This document shows positions 42,851-55,989 of a stretch of 64,000 bases of DNA, in pieces. Within the stretch, counting starts at the first letter, position 1, and each line of letters begins with the position of its first letter. This DNA is from Ulva prolifera (Eukaryota; Chlorophyta; Ulvophyceae; Ulvales; Ulvaceae), in assembly GCA_023078555.1 (NCBI GenBank), contig CM041199.1, positions 9,739,315-9,803,314 of the forward strand, in the 5' to 3' direction. The translations under genes were made by a program, and so were the position numbers. The notes under the pieces were generated by a model. It saw only the letters and a list, made by a program, of their open reading frames with translations, ran no database searches and was not told the origin of the DNA.

Positions 42851-45192
42851 TCCATTCTGGACATTGACCCCCATACTGGACATTGAGCTCCATTTTCGAC
42901 ATTGACCTCCATTATGGACATTGACCTCCATTCTGGACATTGACCTCCATTCTGGACATTGACCTCCAGGACGGGTGAGACGGACATTGACCTCCATTCA
43001 TGACATTAAACTCCATTTCCGACATTGACCTCCATTCTGGACATTGACCTCCATTTTCGACATTGACCTCCATTCTGGACATTGACCTCCATACTGGACA
43101 TTGACCTCCATTCGGGACATTGACCTCCATTCTTGACATTGACCTCCATTCTGGACATTGACCTCCATTCTGGACATTGACCTCCATTATGGACATTGAC
43201 CTTCATTCTGGACATTGACCTCCATACTGGACATTGACCTCCATTCTGGACATTGACCTCCATTTTCGACATTGACCTCCATTCTGGACATTGACCTCCA
43301 TTCTGGACATTGACCTCCATTCTGGACATTGACCTCCATCTGGACATTGACCTCCATTCTGGACATTGACCTCCATTTTCGACAATGACCTCCATTCTGG
43401 ACATTGACCTCCATTTCCGACATTGACCTCCATTCTGGACATTGACCTCCATACTGGACATTGACCTCCATTCGGGACATTGACCTCCATTCTTGACATT
43501 GACCTCCATTCTGGACATTGACCTCCATTCTGGACATTGACCTCCATTATGGACATTGACCTTCATTCTGGACATTGACCTCCATACTGGACATTGACCT
43601 CCATTCTGGACATTGACCTCCATTTTCGACATTGACCTCCATTCTGGACATTGACCTCCATTCTGGACATTGACCTCCATTCTGGACATTGACCTCCATC
43701 TGGACATTGACCTCCATTCTGGACATTGACCTCCATCTGGACATTGACCTCCATTCTCGACATTGACCTCCATTCGGGACATTGACCTCCATGCTGGACA
43801 TTGACCTCGATTCTGGACATTGACCTCAATTCTGGACATTGACCTCCATTCTGGACATTGACCTCCATTTTCGAAATTGACCTCCATTTTCGACAATGAC
43901 CTCCATTCTGGACATTGACCTCCATTTCCGACATTGACCTCCATTCTGGACATTGACCTCCATTTTCGACATTGACCTCCATTCTGGACATTGACCTCCA
44001 TGCTGGACATTGACCTCCATTCTGGACATTGACCTCCATTCTGGACATTGACCTCCATTTTCGACATTGACCTCCATTTTCGACATGGACCTCCATTCTG
44101 GACATTGACCTCCATGCTGGACATTGACCTCCATTCTGGACATTGACCTCCATTCTGGACATTGACCTCCATTCTGGACATTGACCTCCATTTCCGACAT
44201 TGACCTCCATTCTGGACATTGACCTCCATGCTGGACATTGACCTCCATTCTGGACATTGACCTCCATTCTGGACATTGACCCCCATTCTGGACATTGACC
44301 TCCATTTTCGACATTGACCTCCATTCTGGACATTGACCTCCATTCTGGACATTGACCTCCATTCTGGACATTGACCTCCATTTTCGACATTGACCTCCAT
44401 TCTGGACATTGACCTCCATGCTGGACATTGACCTCCATTCTGGACATTGACCTCCATTCTGGACATTGACCTCCATTTTCGACATTGACCTCCATTTTCG
44501 ACATTGACCTCCATTCTGGACATTGACCTCCATGCTGGACATTGACCTCCATTCTGGACATTGACCTCCATTCTGGACATTGACCTCCATTTTCGACATT
44601 GACCTCCATTCTGGACATTGACCTCCATGCTGGACATTGACCTCCATTCTGGACATTGACCTCCATGCTGGACATTGACCTCCATTCTGGACATTGACCT
44701 CCAGGACGGGTGAGACGGACATTGACCTCCATTCATGACATTAAACTACATTTCCGACATTGACCTCCATTCTGGACATTGACCTCCATCCTGGACATTG
44801 ACCTCCATTTTCGACATTGACCTCCATTCTGGACATTGACCTCCATACTGGACATTGACCTCCATTCGGGACATTGACCTCCATTCTGGACATTGACCTC
44901 CAGGACGGGTGAGACGGACATTGACCTCCATTCATGACATTAAACTACATTTCCGACATTGACCTCCATTCTGGACATTGACCTCCATTCTCGACATTGA
45001 CCTCCATTCTGGACATTGACCTCCATGCTGGACATTGACCTCCATTCTGGACATTGACCTCCATTTTCGACAATGACCTCCATTCTGGACATTGACCTCC
45101 ATTTCCGACATTGACCTCCATTCTGGACATTGACCTCCATACTGGACATTGACCTCCATTCGGGACATTGACCTCCATTCTTGACATTGACC
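42851..45192 (+). repeat. 2,342-bp tandem duplication, first copy
   Basis: Every marker and rare monomer in this block recurs 2,342 bp downstream: markers 43004/45346, 44739/47081 and 44938/47280, CATTGAGCTCC 42881/45223, and the private CGAAATTGACC variant near 43873/46215. I noticed no base difference between the copies, though I could not align them by machine. Inside the block a 360-bp unit (43187-43546, then from 43547) is itself repeated, marked by CATTGACCTTCATTC. Confidence 0.85.
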
Positions 45193-47534
45193 TCCATTCT
45201 GGACATTGACCCCCATACTGGACATTGAGCTCCATTTTCGACATTGACCTCCATTATGGACATTGACCTCCATTCTGGACATTGACCTCCATTCTGGACA
45301 TTGACCTCCAGGACGGGTGAGACGGACATTGACCTCCATTCATGACATTAAACTCCATTTCCGACATTGACCTCCATTCTGGACATTGACCTCCATTTTC
45401 GACATTGACCTCCATTCTGGACATTGACCTCCATACTGGACATTGACCTCCATTCGGGACATTGACCTCCATTCTTGACATTGACCTCCATTCTGGACAT
45501 TGACCTCCATTCTGGACATTGACCTCCATTATGGACATTGACCTTCATTCTGGACATTGACCTCCATACTGGACATTGACCTCCATTCTGGACATTGACC
45601 TCCATTTTCGACATTGACCTCCATTCTGGACATTGACCTCCATTCTGGACATTGACCTCCATTCTGGACATTGACCTCCATCTGGACATTGACCTCCATT
45701 CTGGACATTGACCTCCATTTTCGACAATGACCTCCATTCTGGACATTGACCTCCATTTCCGACATTGACCTCCATTCTGGACATTGACCTCCATACTGGA
45801 CATTGACCTCCATTCGGGACATTGACCTCCATTCTTGACATTGACCTCCATTCTGGACATTGACCTCCATTCTGGACATTGACCTCCATTATGGACATTG
45901 ACCTTCATTCTGGACATTGACCTCCATACTGGACATTGACCTCCATTCTGGACATTGACCTCCATTTTCGACATTGACCTCCATTCTGGACATTGACCTC
46001 CATTCTGGACATTGACCTCCATTCTGGACATTGACCTCCATCTGGACATTGACCTCCATTCTGGACATTGACCTCCATCTGGACATTGACCTCCATTCTC
46101 GACATTGACCTCCATTCGGGACATTGACCTCCATGCTGGACATTGACCTCGATTCTGGACATTGACCTCAATTCTGGACATTGACCTCCATTCTGGACAT
46201 TGACCTCCATTTTCGAAATTGACCTCCATTTTCGACAATGACCTCCATTCTGGACATTGACCTCCATTTCCGACATTGACCTCCATTCTGGACATTGACC
46301 TCCATTTTCGACATTGACCTCCATTCTGGACATTGACCTCCATGCTGGACATTGACCTCCATTCTGGACATTGACCTCCATTCTGGACATTGACCTCCAT
46401 TTTCGACATTGACCTCCATTTTCGACATGGACCTCCATTCTGGACATTGACCTCCATGCTGGACATTGACCTCCATTCTGGACATTGACCTCCATTCTGG
46501 ACATTGACCTCCATTCTGGACATTGACCTCCATTTCCGACATTGACCTCCATTCTGGACATTGACCTCCATGCTGGACATTGACCTCCATTCTGGACATT
46601 GACCTCCATTCTGGACATTGACCCCCATTCTGGACATTGACCTCCATTTTCGACATTGACCTCCATTCTGGACATTGACCTCCATTCTGGACATTGACCT
46701 CCATTCTGGACATTGACCTCCATTTTCGACATTGACCTCCATTCTGGACATTGACCTCCATGCTGGACATTGACCTCCATTCTGGACATTGACCTCCATT
46801 CTGGACATTGACCTCCATTTTCGACATTGACCTCCATTTTCGACATTGACCTCCATTCTGGACATTGACCTCCATGCTGGACATTGACCTCCATTCTGGA
46901 CATTGACCTCCATTCTGGACATTGACCTCCATTTTCGACATTGACCTCCATTCTGGACATTGACCTCCATGCTGGACATTGACCTCCATTCTGGACATTG
47001 ACCTCCATGCTGGACATTGACCTCCATTCTGGACATTGACCTCCAGGACGGGTGAGACGGACATTGACCTCCATTCATGACATTAAACTACATTTCCGAC
47101 ATTGACCTCCATTCTGGACATTGACCTCCATCCTGGACATTGACCTCCATTTTCGACATTGACCTCCATTCTGGACATTGACCTCCATACTGGACATTGA
47201 CCTCCATTCGGGACATTGACCTCCATTCTGGACATTGACCTCCAGGACGGGTGAGACGGACATTGACCTCCATTCATGACATTAAACTACATTTCCGACA
47301 TTGACCTCCATTCTGGACATTGACCTCCATTCTCGACATTGACCTCCATTCTGGACATTGACCTCCATGCTGGACATTGACCTCCATTCTGGACATTGAC
47401 CTCCATTTTCGACAATGACCTCCATTCTGGACATTGACCTCCATTTCCGACATTGACCTCCATTCTGGACATTGACCTCCATACTGGACATTGACCTCCA
47501 TTCGGGACATTGACCTCCATTCTTGACATTGACC
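45193..47534 (+). repeat. 2,342-bp tandem duplication, second copy
   Basis: This copy follows the first directly. The match ends near 47534-47545, where the first copy continues into CATTGACCCCC and CATTGAGCTCC while this one continues into CATTGACCTCC. A third, shortened copy follows to about 48350, with the CCTTCATTC monomer near 47588 and the CCTCGATT pair near 47838. Confidence 0.83.
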
Positions 47535-49479
47535 TCCATTCTGGACATTGACCTCCATTCTGGACATTGACCTCCATTATGGACATTGACCTTCATTCTG
47601 GACATTGACCTCCATACTGGACATTGACCTCCATTCTGGACATTGACCTCCATTTTCGACATTGACCTCCATTCTGGACATTGACCTCCATTCTGGACAT
47701 TGACCTCCATTCTGGACATTGACCTCCATCTGGACATTGACCTCCATTCTGGACATTGACCTCCATCTGGACATTGACCTCCATTCTCGACATTGACCTC
47801 CATTCGGGACATTGACCTCCATGCTGGACATTGACCTCGATTCTGGACATTGACCTCAATTCTGGACATTGACCTCCATTCTGGACATTGACCTCCATTT
47901 TCGACATTGACCTCCATTTTCGACAATGACCTCCATTCTGGACATTGACCTCCATTTCCGACATTGACCTCCATTCTGGACATTGACCTCCATTTTCGAC
48001 ATTGACCTCCATTCTGGACATTGACCTCCATGCTGGACATTGACCTCCATTCTGGACATTGACCTCCATTCTGGACATTGACCTCCATTTTCGACATTGA
48101 CCTCCATTTTCGACATGGACCTCCATTCTGGACATTGACCTCCATGCTGGACATTGACCTCCATTCTGGACATTGACCTCCATTCTGGACATTGACCTCC
48201 ATTCTGGACATTGACCTCCATTCTGGACATTGACCTCCATGCTGGACATTGACCTCCATTCTGGACATTGACCTCCATGCTGGACATTGACCTCCATTCT
48301 GGACATTGACCTCCAGGACGGGTGAGACGGACATTGACCTCCATTCATGACATTAAACTACATTTCCGACATTGACCTCCATTCTGGACATTGACCTCCA
48401 TCCTGGACATTGACCTCCATTTTCGACATTGACCTCCATTCTGGACATTGACCTCCATACTGGACATTGACCTCCATTCGGGACATTGACCTCCATTCTG
48501 GACATTGACCTCCATTCTGGACATTGACCTCCATTCTGGACATTGACCTCCAGGACGGGTGAGACGGACATTGACCTCCATTCATGACATTAAACTACAT
48601 TTCCGACATTGACCTCCATTCTGGACATTGACCTCCATTCTCGACATTGACCTCCATTCTGGACATTGACCTCCATGCTGGACATTGACCTCCATTCTGG
48701 ACATTGACCTCCATTCTGGACATTGACCTCCATTCTGGACATTGACCTCCATTCTGGACATTGACCTCCATTCTGGACATTGACCTCCATTCTGGACATT
48801 GACCTCCATTCTGGACATTGACCTCCATTCTCGACATTGACCTCCATTCTGGACATTGACCTCCATTCTGGACATTGACCTCCATTCTGGACATTGACCT
48901 CCATTCTGGACATTGACCTCCAGGACGGGTGAGACGGACATTGACCTCCATTCATGACATTAAACTACATTTCCGACATTGACCTCCATTCTGGACATTG
49001 ACCTCCATTCTCGACATTGACCTCCATTCTGGACATTGACCTCCATGCTGGACATTGACCTCCATTCTGGACATTGACCTCCATTCTGGACATTGACCTC
49101 CATGCTGGACATTGACCTCCATTCTGGACATTGACCTCCATTCTGGACATTGACCTCCATTTTCGACATTGACCTCCATTTTCGACATTGACCTCCATTC
49201 TGGACATTGACCTCCATGCTGGACATTGACCTCCATTCTGGACATTGACCTCCATTCTGGACATTGACCTCCATTTTCGACATTGACCTCCATTCTGGAC
49301 ATTGACCTCCATGCTGGACATTGACCTCCATTCTGGACATTGACCTCCAGGACGGGTGAGACGGACATTGACCTCCATTCATGACATTAAACTACATTTC
49401 CGACATTGACCTCCATTCTGGACATTGACCTCCATCCTGGACATTGACCTCCATCCTGGACATTGACCTCCATTCTGGA

Positions 49480-49573
49480 CATTGACCTCCAGGCTGGGTG
49501 AGACGGACATTGACCTCCATCCTAGAGATTGACCTCCATTCTGGACATTGACCTCCAGGACGGGTGAGATGGA
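49480..49573 (+). repeat. 66-bp block (two 28-mers) with GGCTGGG and CTAGAGATT
   Basis: The first 28-mer reads AGGCTGGGTGAGACGG instead of AGGACGGG, and the spacer has TCCTAGAGATTG. The same pair recurs at 51547, 60922 and 62506. The second 28-mer ends GTGAGATGG. A lone 28-mer with the same change follows near 49669. Confidence 0.84.
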
Positions 49574-51546
49574 CATTGACCTCCATTCATGACATTGACC
49601 TCCATTTCCGACATTGACCTCCATTCTGGACATTGACCTCCATACTGGACATTGACCTCCATTCAGGACATTGACCTCCAGGACGGGTGAGATGGACATT
49701 GACCTCCATTCATGACATTGACCTCCATTTTCGACATTGACCTCCATTTTCGACATTGACCTCCATTCTGGACATTGACCTCCATGCTGGACATTGACCT
49801 CCATTCTGGACATTGACCTCCATTCTGGACATTGACCTCCATTTTCGACATTGACCTCCATTCTGGACATTGACCTCCATGCTGGACATTGACCTCCATT
49901 CTGGACATTGACCTCCAGGACGGGTGAGACGGACATTGACCTCCATTCATGACATTAAACTACATTTCCGACATTGACCTCCATTCTGGACATTGACCTC
50001 CATCCTGGACATTGACCTCCATTTTCGACATTGACCTCCATTCTGGACATTGACCTCCATACTGGACATTGACCTCCATTCGGGACATTGACCTCCATTC
50101 TGGACATTGACCTCCATTCTGGACATTGACCTCCATGCTGGACATTGACCTCCATTCTGGACATTGACCTCCAGGACGGGTGAGACGGACATTGACCTCC
50201 ATTCATGACATTAAACTACATTTCCGACATTGACCTCCATTCTGGACATTGACCTCCATCCTGGACATTGACCTCCATCCTGGACATTGACCTCCATTCT
50301 GGACATTGACCTCCATTCTGGACATTGACCTCCATTCTGGACATTGACCTCCATTTTCGACATTGACCTCCATTCTGGACATTGACCTCCATGCTGGACA
50401 TTGACCTCCATTCTGGACATTGACCTCCATTCTGGACATTGACCTCCATTTTCGACATTGACCTCCATTTTCGACATTGACCTCCATTCTGGACATTGAC
50501 CTCCATGCTGGACATTGACCTCCATTCTGGACATTGACCTCCATTCTGGACATTGACCTCCATTTTCGACATTGACCTCCATTCTGGACATTGACCTCCA
50601 TGCTGGACATTGACCTCCATTCTGGACATTGACCTCCATGCTGGACATTGACCTCCATTCTGGACATTGACCTCCAGGACGGGTGAGACGGACATTGACC
50701 TCCATTCATGACATTAAACTACATTTCCGACATTGACCTCCATTCTGGACATTGACCTCCATCCTGGACATTGACCTCCATTTTCGACATTGACCTCCAT
50801 TCTGGACATTGACCTCCATACTGGACATTGACCTCCATTCGGGACATTGACCTCCATTCTGGACATTGACCTCCATTCTGGACATTGACCTCCATTCTGG
50901 ACATTGACCTCCAGGACGGGTGAGACGGACATTGACCTCCATTCATGACATTAAACTACATTTCCGACATTGACCTCCATTCTGGACATTGACCTCCATT
51001 CTCGACATTGACCTCCATTCTGGACATTGACCTCCATGCTGGACATTGACCTCCATTCTGGACATTGACCTCCATTCTGGACATTGACCTCCATTCTGGA
51101 CATTGACCTCCATTCTGGACATTGACCTCCATTTTCGACATTGACCTCCATTCTGGACATTGACCTCCATGCTGGACATTGACCTCCATTCTGGACATTG
51201 ACCTCCATTCTGGACATTGACCTCCATTTTCGACATTGACCTCCATTTTCGACATTGACCTCCATTCTGGACATTGACCTCCATGCTGGACATTGACCTC
51301 CATTCTGGACATTGACCTCCATTCTGGACATTGACCTCCATTTTCGACATTGACCTCCATTCTGGACATTGACCTCCATGCTGGACATTGACCTCCATTC
51401 TGGACATTGACCTCCAGGACGGGTGAGACGGACATTGACCTCCATTCATGACATTAAACTACATTTCCGACATTGACCTCCATTCTGGACATTGACCTCC
51501 ATCCTGGACATTGACCTCCATCCTGGACATTGACCTCCATTCTGGA

Positions 51547-51640
51547 CATTGACCTCCAGGCTGGGTGAGACGGACATTGACCTCCATCCTAGAGATTGAC
51601 CTCCATTCTGGACATTGACCTCCAGGACGGGTGAGATGGA
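51547..51640 (+). repeat. 66-bp block (two 28-mers) with GGCTGGG and CTAGAGATT
   Basis: Copy of the 49480 block (offset 2,067 bp), including the GTGAGATGG change in the second 28-mer. Confidence 0.84.
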
Positions 51641-51773
51641 CATTGACCTCCATTCATGACATTGACCTCCATTTCCGACATTGACCTCCATTCTGGACAT
51701 TGACCTCCATACTGGACATTGACCTCCATTCAGGACATTGACTTCCATTCTGGACATTGACCTCCATTCTGGA

Positions 51774-51999
51774 CATTGACCTCCAGGACGGGTGAGACGG
51801 ACATTGACCTCCATCCTGGACATTGACCTCCATTCTGGACATTGACCTCCAGGACGGGTGAGACGGACATTGACCTCCATCCTGGACATTGACCTCCATT
51901 CTGGACATTGACCTCCAGGACGGGTGAGACGGACATTGACCTCCATCCTGGACATTGACCTCCATTCTGGACATTGACCTCCAGGACGGGTGAGACGGA
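51774..51999 (+). repeat. 66-bp block (four 28-mers)
   Basis: 28-mers start at 51774, 51840, 51906 and 51972, with TCCTGGA in each spacer. With the block at 60922 it is one of the two longest in the window. Confidence 0.86.
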
Positions 52000-52199
52000 C
52001 ATTGACCTCCATTCATGACATTGACCTCCATTTCCGACATTGACCTCCATTTCCGACATTGACCTCCATTCTGGACATTGACCTCCATACTGGACATTGA
52101 CCTCCATTCAGGACATTGACCTCCATTCTGTACATTGACCTCCATTTCCGACATTGACCTCCATTCTTGACATTGACCTCCATTCTGGACATTGACCTC

Positions 52200-53165
52200 C
52201 ATTATGGACATTGAACCTCCATTCTGGACATTGACCTCCATCTGGACATTGACCTCCATTCTGACATTGAACCTCCATTTTCGACATTGACCTCCATTCT
52301 GGACAGTGACCTCCATTCTGGACATTGACCTCCATCTGGACATTGACCTCCATCTGGACATTGACCTCCATTCTGGACATTGACCTCCATCTGGACATTG
52401 ACCTCCATCTGGACATTGACCTCCATTCTGGACATTGACCTCCATTTTCGACAATGACCTCCATTCTGGACATGGACCTCCATACGGGACATTGACCTCC
52501 ATTCGGGACAGTGACCTCCATTCTTGACATTGACCTCCATTCTGGACATTGACCTCCATTCTGGAAATTGACCTTCATTATGGACATTGACCTCCATTCG
52601 GACTTGACCTCCATTCTGGACATTGACACTCCATTCTGGACATTGACCTCCATTTTTGACATTGACCTCCATTCTGACATTGACCTCCATTCTGGACATT
52701 GACCTCCATTCTGGACATTGAACCGCCATTTCCTGGACATTGACCTCCATTCTGGACATTGACCTACATTCTGGACATTGACCTCCATCTGGACATTGAC
52801 CCTCCATTCTGGACATTGACCTCCATCTGGACATTGACCTCCATTCTCGACATTGACCTCCATTCGGAGACATTGACCTCCATGCTGGACATTGACCTCG
52901 ATTCTGGACATTGACCTCATTCTGGACATTGACCTCCATTCTGGACATTGACCGCCATTTTCGACATTGACCTCCATTCTGGACATTGACCTCCATTCTG
53001 GACATTGACCTCCATTTTCGACATTGACCTCCATTCTGGACATTGACTCCATTCTGGACATTGACCTCCATTCTGGACATTGACCTCCATGCTGGACATT
53101 GACCTCCATTCTGGACATTGACCTCCATCTTGACATTGCCTCCATTTTCGACATTGACCCTCCAT
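52200..53165 (+). repeat. Degenerate stretch with many single-base insertions and deletions
   Basis: About 20 irregular units fall in under 1 kb: GAACCTCC near 52213 and 52268, TTCGGACTTGACC near 52598, GACACTCC near 52626, GAACCGCCATTTCC near 52720, GACCCTCC near 52799 and 53157, CGGAGACATT near 52865, CCTCATTC near 52915, GACTCC near 53046, and CTTGACATTGCC near 53129. The order of recognisable variants (TTCTTGA, TTATGGA, paired 18-mers, CCTCGATT) matches the module at 43.4-44.1 and 47.5-48.2 kb. The array is regular again from about 53166. Random indels in all parts of the monomer look more like uncorrected read errors than evolved variants. Confidence 0.8.
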
Positions 53166-55989
53166 TTTCGACATGGACCTCCATTCTGGACATTGACCTC
53201 CATGCTGGACATTGACCTCCATTCTGGACATTGACCTCCATTCTGGACATTGACCTCCATTCTGGACATTGACCTCCATGCTGGACATTGACCTCCATTC
53301 TGGACATTGACCTCCATTCTGGACATTGACCCCCATTCTGGACATTGACCTCCATTTTCGACATTGACCTCCATTCTGGACATTGACCTCCATGCTGGAC
53401 ATTGACCTCCATTCTGGACATTGACCTCCATTCTGGACATTGACCTCCATTTTCGACATTGACCTCCATTTTCGACATTGACCTCCATTCTGGACATTGA
53501 CCTCCATGCTGGACATTGACCTCCATTCTGGACATTGACCTCCATTCTGGACATTGACCTCCATTTTCGACATTGACCTCCATTCTGGACATTGACCTCC
53601 ATGCTGGACATTGACCTCCATTCTGGACATTGACCTCCAGGACGGGTGAGACGGACATTGACCTCCATTCATGACATTAAACTACATTTCCGACATTGAC
53701 CTCCATTCTGGACATTGACCTCCATCCTGGACATTGACCTCCATTTTCGACATTGACCTCCATTCTGGACATTGACCTCCATACTGGACATTGACCTCCA
53801 TTCGGGACATTGACCTCCATTCTGGACATTGACCTCCATTCTGGACATTGACCTCCATTCTGGACATTGACCTCCAGGACGGGTGAGACGGACATTGACC
53901 TCCATTCATGACATTAAACTACATTTCCGACATTGACCTCCATTCTGGACATTGACCTCCATTCTCGACATTGACCTCCATTCTGGACATTGACCTCCAT
54001 GCTGGACATTGACCTCCATTCTGGACATTGACCTCCATTCTGGACATTGACCTCCATTTTCGACATTGACCTCCATTTTCGACAATGACCTCCATTCTGG
54101 ACATTGACCTCCATTTCCGACATTGACCTCCATCCTGGACATTGACCTCCATTTTCGACATTGACCTCCATTCTGGACATTGACCTCCATTCTGGACATT
54201 GACCTCCATTCTGGACATTGACCTCCATTTTCGACATTGACCTCCATTCTGGACATTGACCTCCATGCTGGACATTGACCTCCATTCTGGACATTGACCT
54301 CCATTCTGGACATTGACCTCCATTTTCGACATTGACCTCCATTTTCGACATTGACCTCCATTCTGGACATTGACCTCCATGCTGGACATTGACCTCCATT
54401 CTGGACATTGACCTCCATTCTGGACATTGACCTCCATTTTCGACATTGACCTCCATTCTGGACATTGACCTCCATGCTGGACATTGACCTCCATTCTGGA
54501 CATTGACCTCCATGCTGGACATTGACCTCCATTCTGGACATTGACCTCCAGGACGGGTGAGACGGACATTGACCTCCATTCATGACATTAAACTACATTT
54601 CCGACATTGACCTCCATTCTGGACATTGACCTCCATCCTGGACATTGACCTCCATTTTCGACATTGACCTCCATTCTGGACATTGACCTCCATACTGGAC
54701 ATTGACCTCCATTCGGGACATTGACCTCCATTCTGGACATTGACCTCCATTCTGGACATTGACCTCCATTCTGGACATTGACCTCCATTCTGGACATTGA
54801 CCTCCATGCTGGACATTGACCTCCATTCTGGACATTGACCTCCATTCTGGACATTGACCTCCATACTGGACATTGACCTCCATGCTGGACATTGACCTCC
54901 ATTCTGGACATTGACCTCCATTCTGGACATTGACCTCCATGCTGGACATTGACCTCCATTCTGGACATTGACCTCCATTCTGGACATTGACCTCCATTTT
55001 CGACATTGACCTCCATTTTCGACATTGACCTCCATTCTGGACATTGACCTCCATGCTGGACATTGACCTCCATTCTGGACATTGACCTCCATTCTGGACA
55101 TTGACCTCCATTTTCGACATTGACCTCCATTCTGGACATTGACCTCCATGCTGGACATTGACCTCCATTCTGGACATTGACCTCCAGGACGGGTGAGACG
55201 GACATTGACCTCCATTCATGACATTAAACTACATTTCCGACATTGACCTCCATTCTGGACATTGACCTCCATCCTGGACATTGACCTCCATTTTCGACAT
55301 TGACCTCCATTCTGGACATTGACCTCCATACTGGACATTGACCTCCATTCGGGACATTGACCTCCATTCTGGACATTGACCTCCATTCTGGACATTGACC
55401 TCCATTTTCGACATTGACCTCCATTCGGGACATTGACCTCCATTCTGGACATTGACCTCCATTCTGGACATTGACCTCCATTCTGGACATTGACCTCCAG
55501 GACGGGTGAGACGGACATTGACCTCCATTCATGACATTAAACTACATTTCCGACATTGACCTCCATTCTGGACATTGACCTCCATTCTCGACATTGACCT
55601 CCATTCTGGACATTGACCTCCATGCTGGACATTGACCTCCATTCTGGACATTGACCTCCATTCTGGACATTGACCTCCATTTTCGACATTGACCTCCATT
55701 TTCGACAATGACCTCCATTCTGGACATTGACCTCCATTTCCGACATTGACCTCCATTCTGGACATTGACCTCCATTTTCGACATTGACCTCCATTCTGGA
55801 CATTGACCTCCATGCTGGACATTGACCTCCATTCTGGACATTGACCTCCATTCTGGACATTGACCTCCATTTTCGACATTGACCTCCATTTTCGACATGG
55901 ACCTCCATTCTGGACATTGACCTCCATGCTGGACATTGACCTCCATTCTGGACATTGACCTCCATTCTGGACATTGACCTCCATTCTGG

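Larger units (their letters stand above)
26041..48350 (+). repeat. Array domain III: CATTGAGCTCC / CTCC-marker modules
   Basis: The altered marker CATTAAACTCC occurs 13 times, all between 27071 and 45346 (27071, 28322, 29772, 30237, 32572, 36082, 37758, 38506, 39816, 40632, 41381, 43004, 45346). CATTGAGCTCC occurs 11 times (about 26948, 28199, 29649, 31414, 32449, 35959, 37635, 39693, 40509, 42881, 45223), two monomers before a TTATGGA monomer. A CCTCGATT then CCTCAATT pair recurs near 29.93, 30.26, 38.20, 38.53, 41.41, 43.81, 46.15 and 47.84 kb. These linked variants define a separate sub-family. The original ACTAC marker is still present too (for example 28729, 30683, 32031, 36715, 39370, 40167, 42226). 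Confidence 0.75.
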
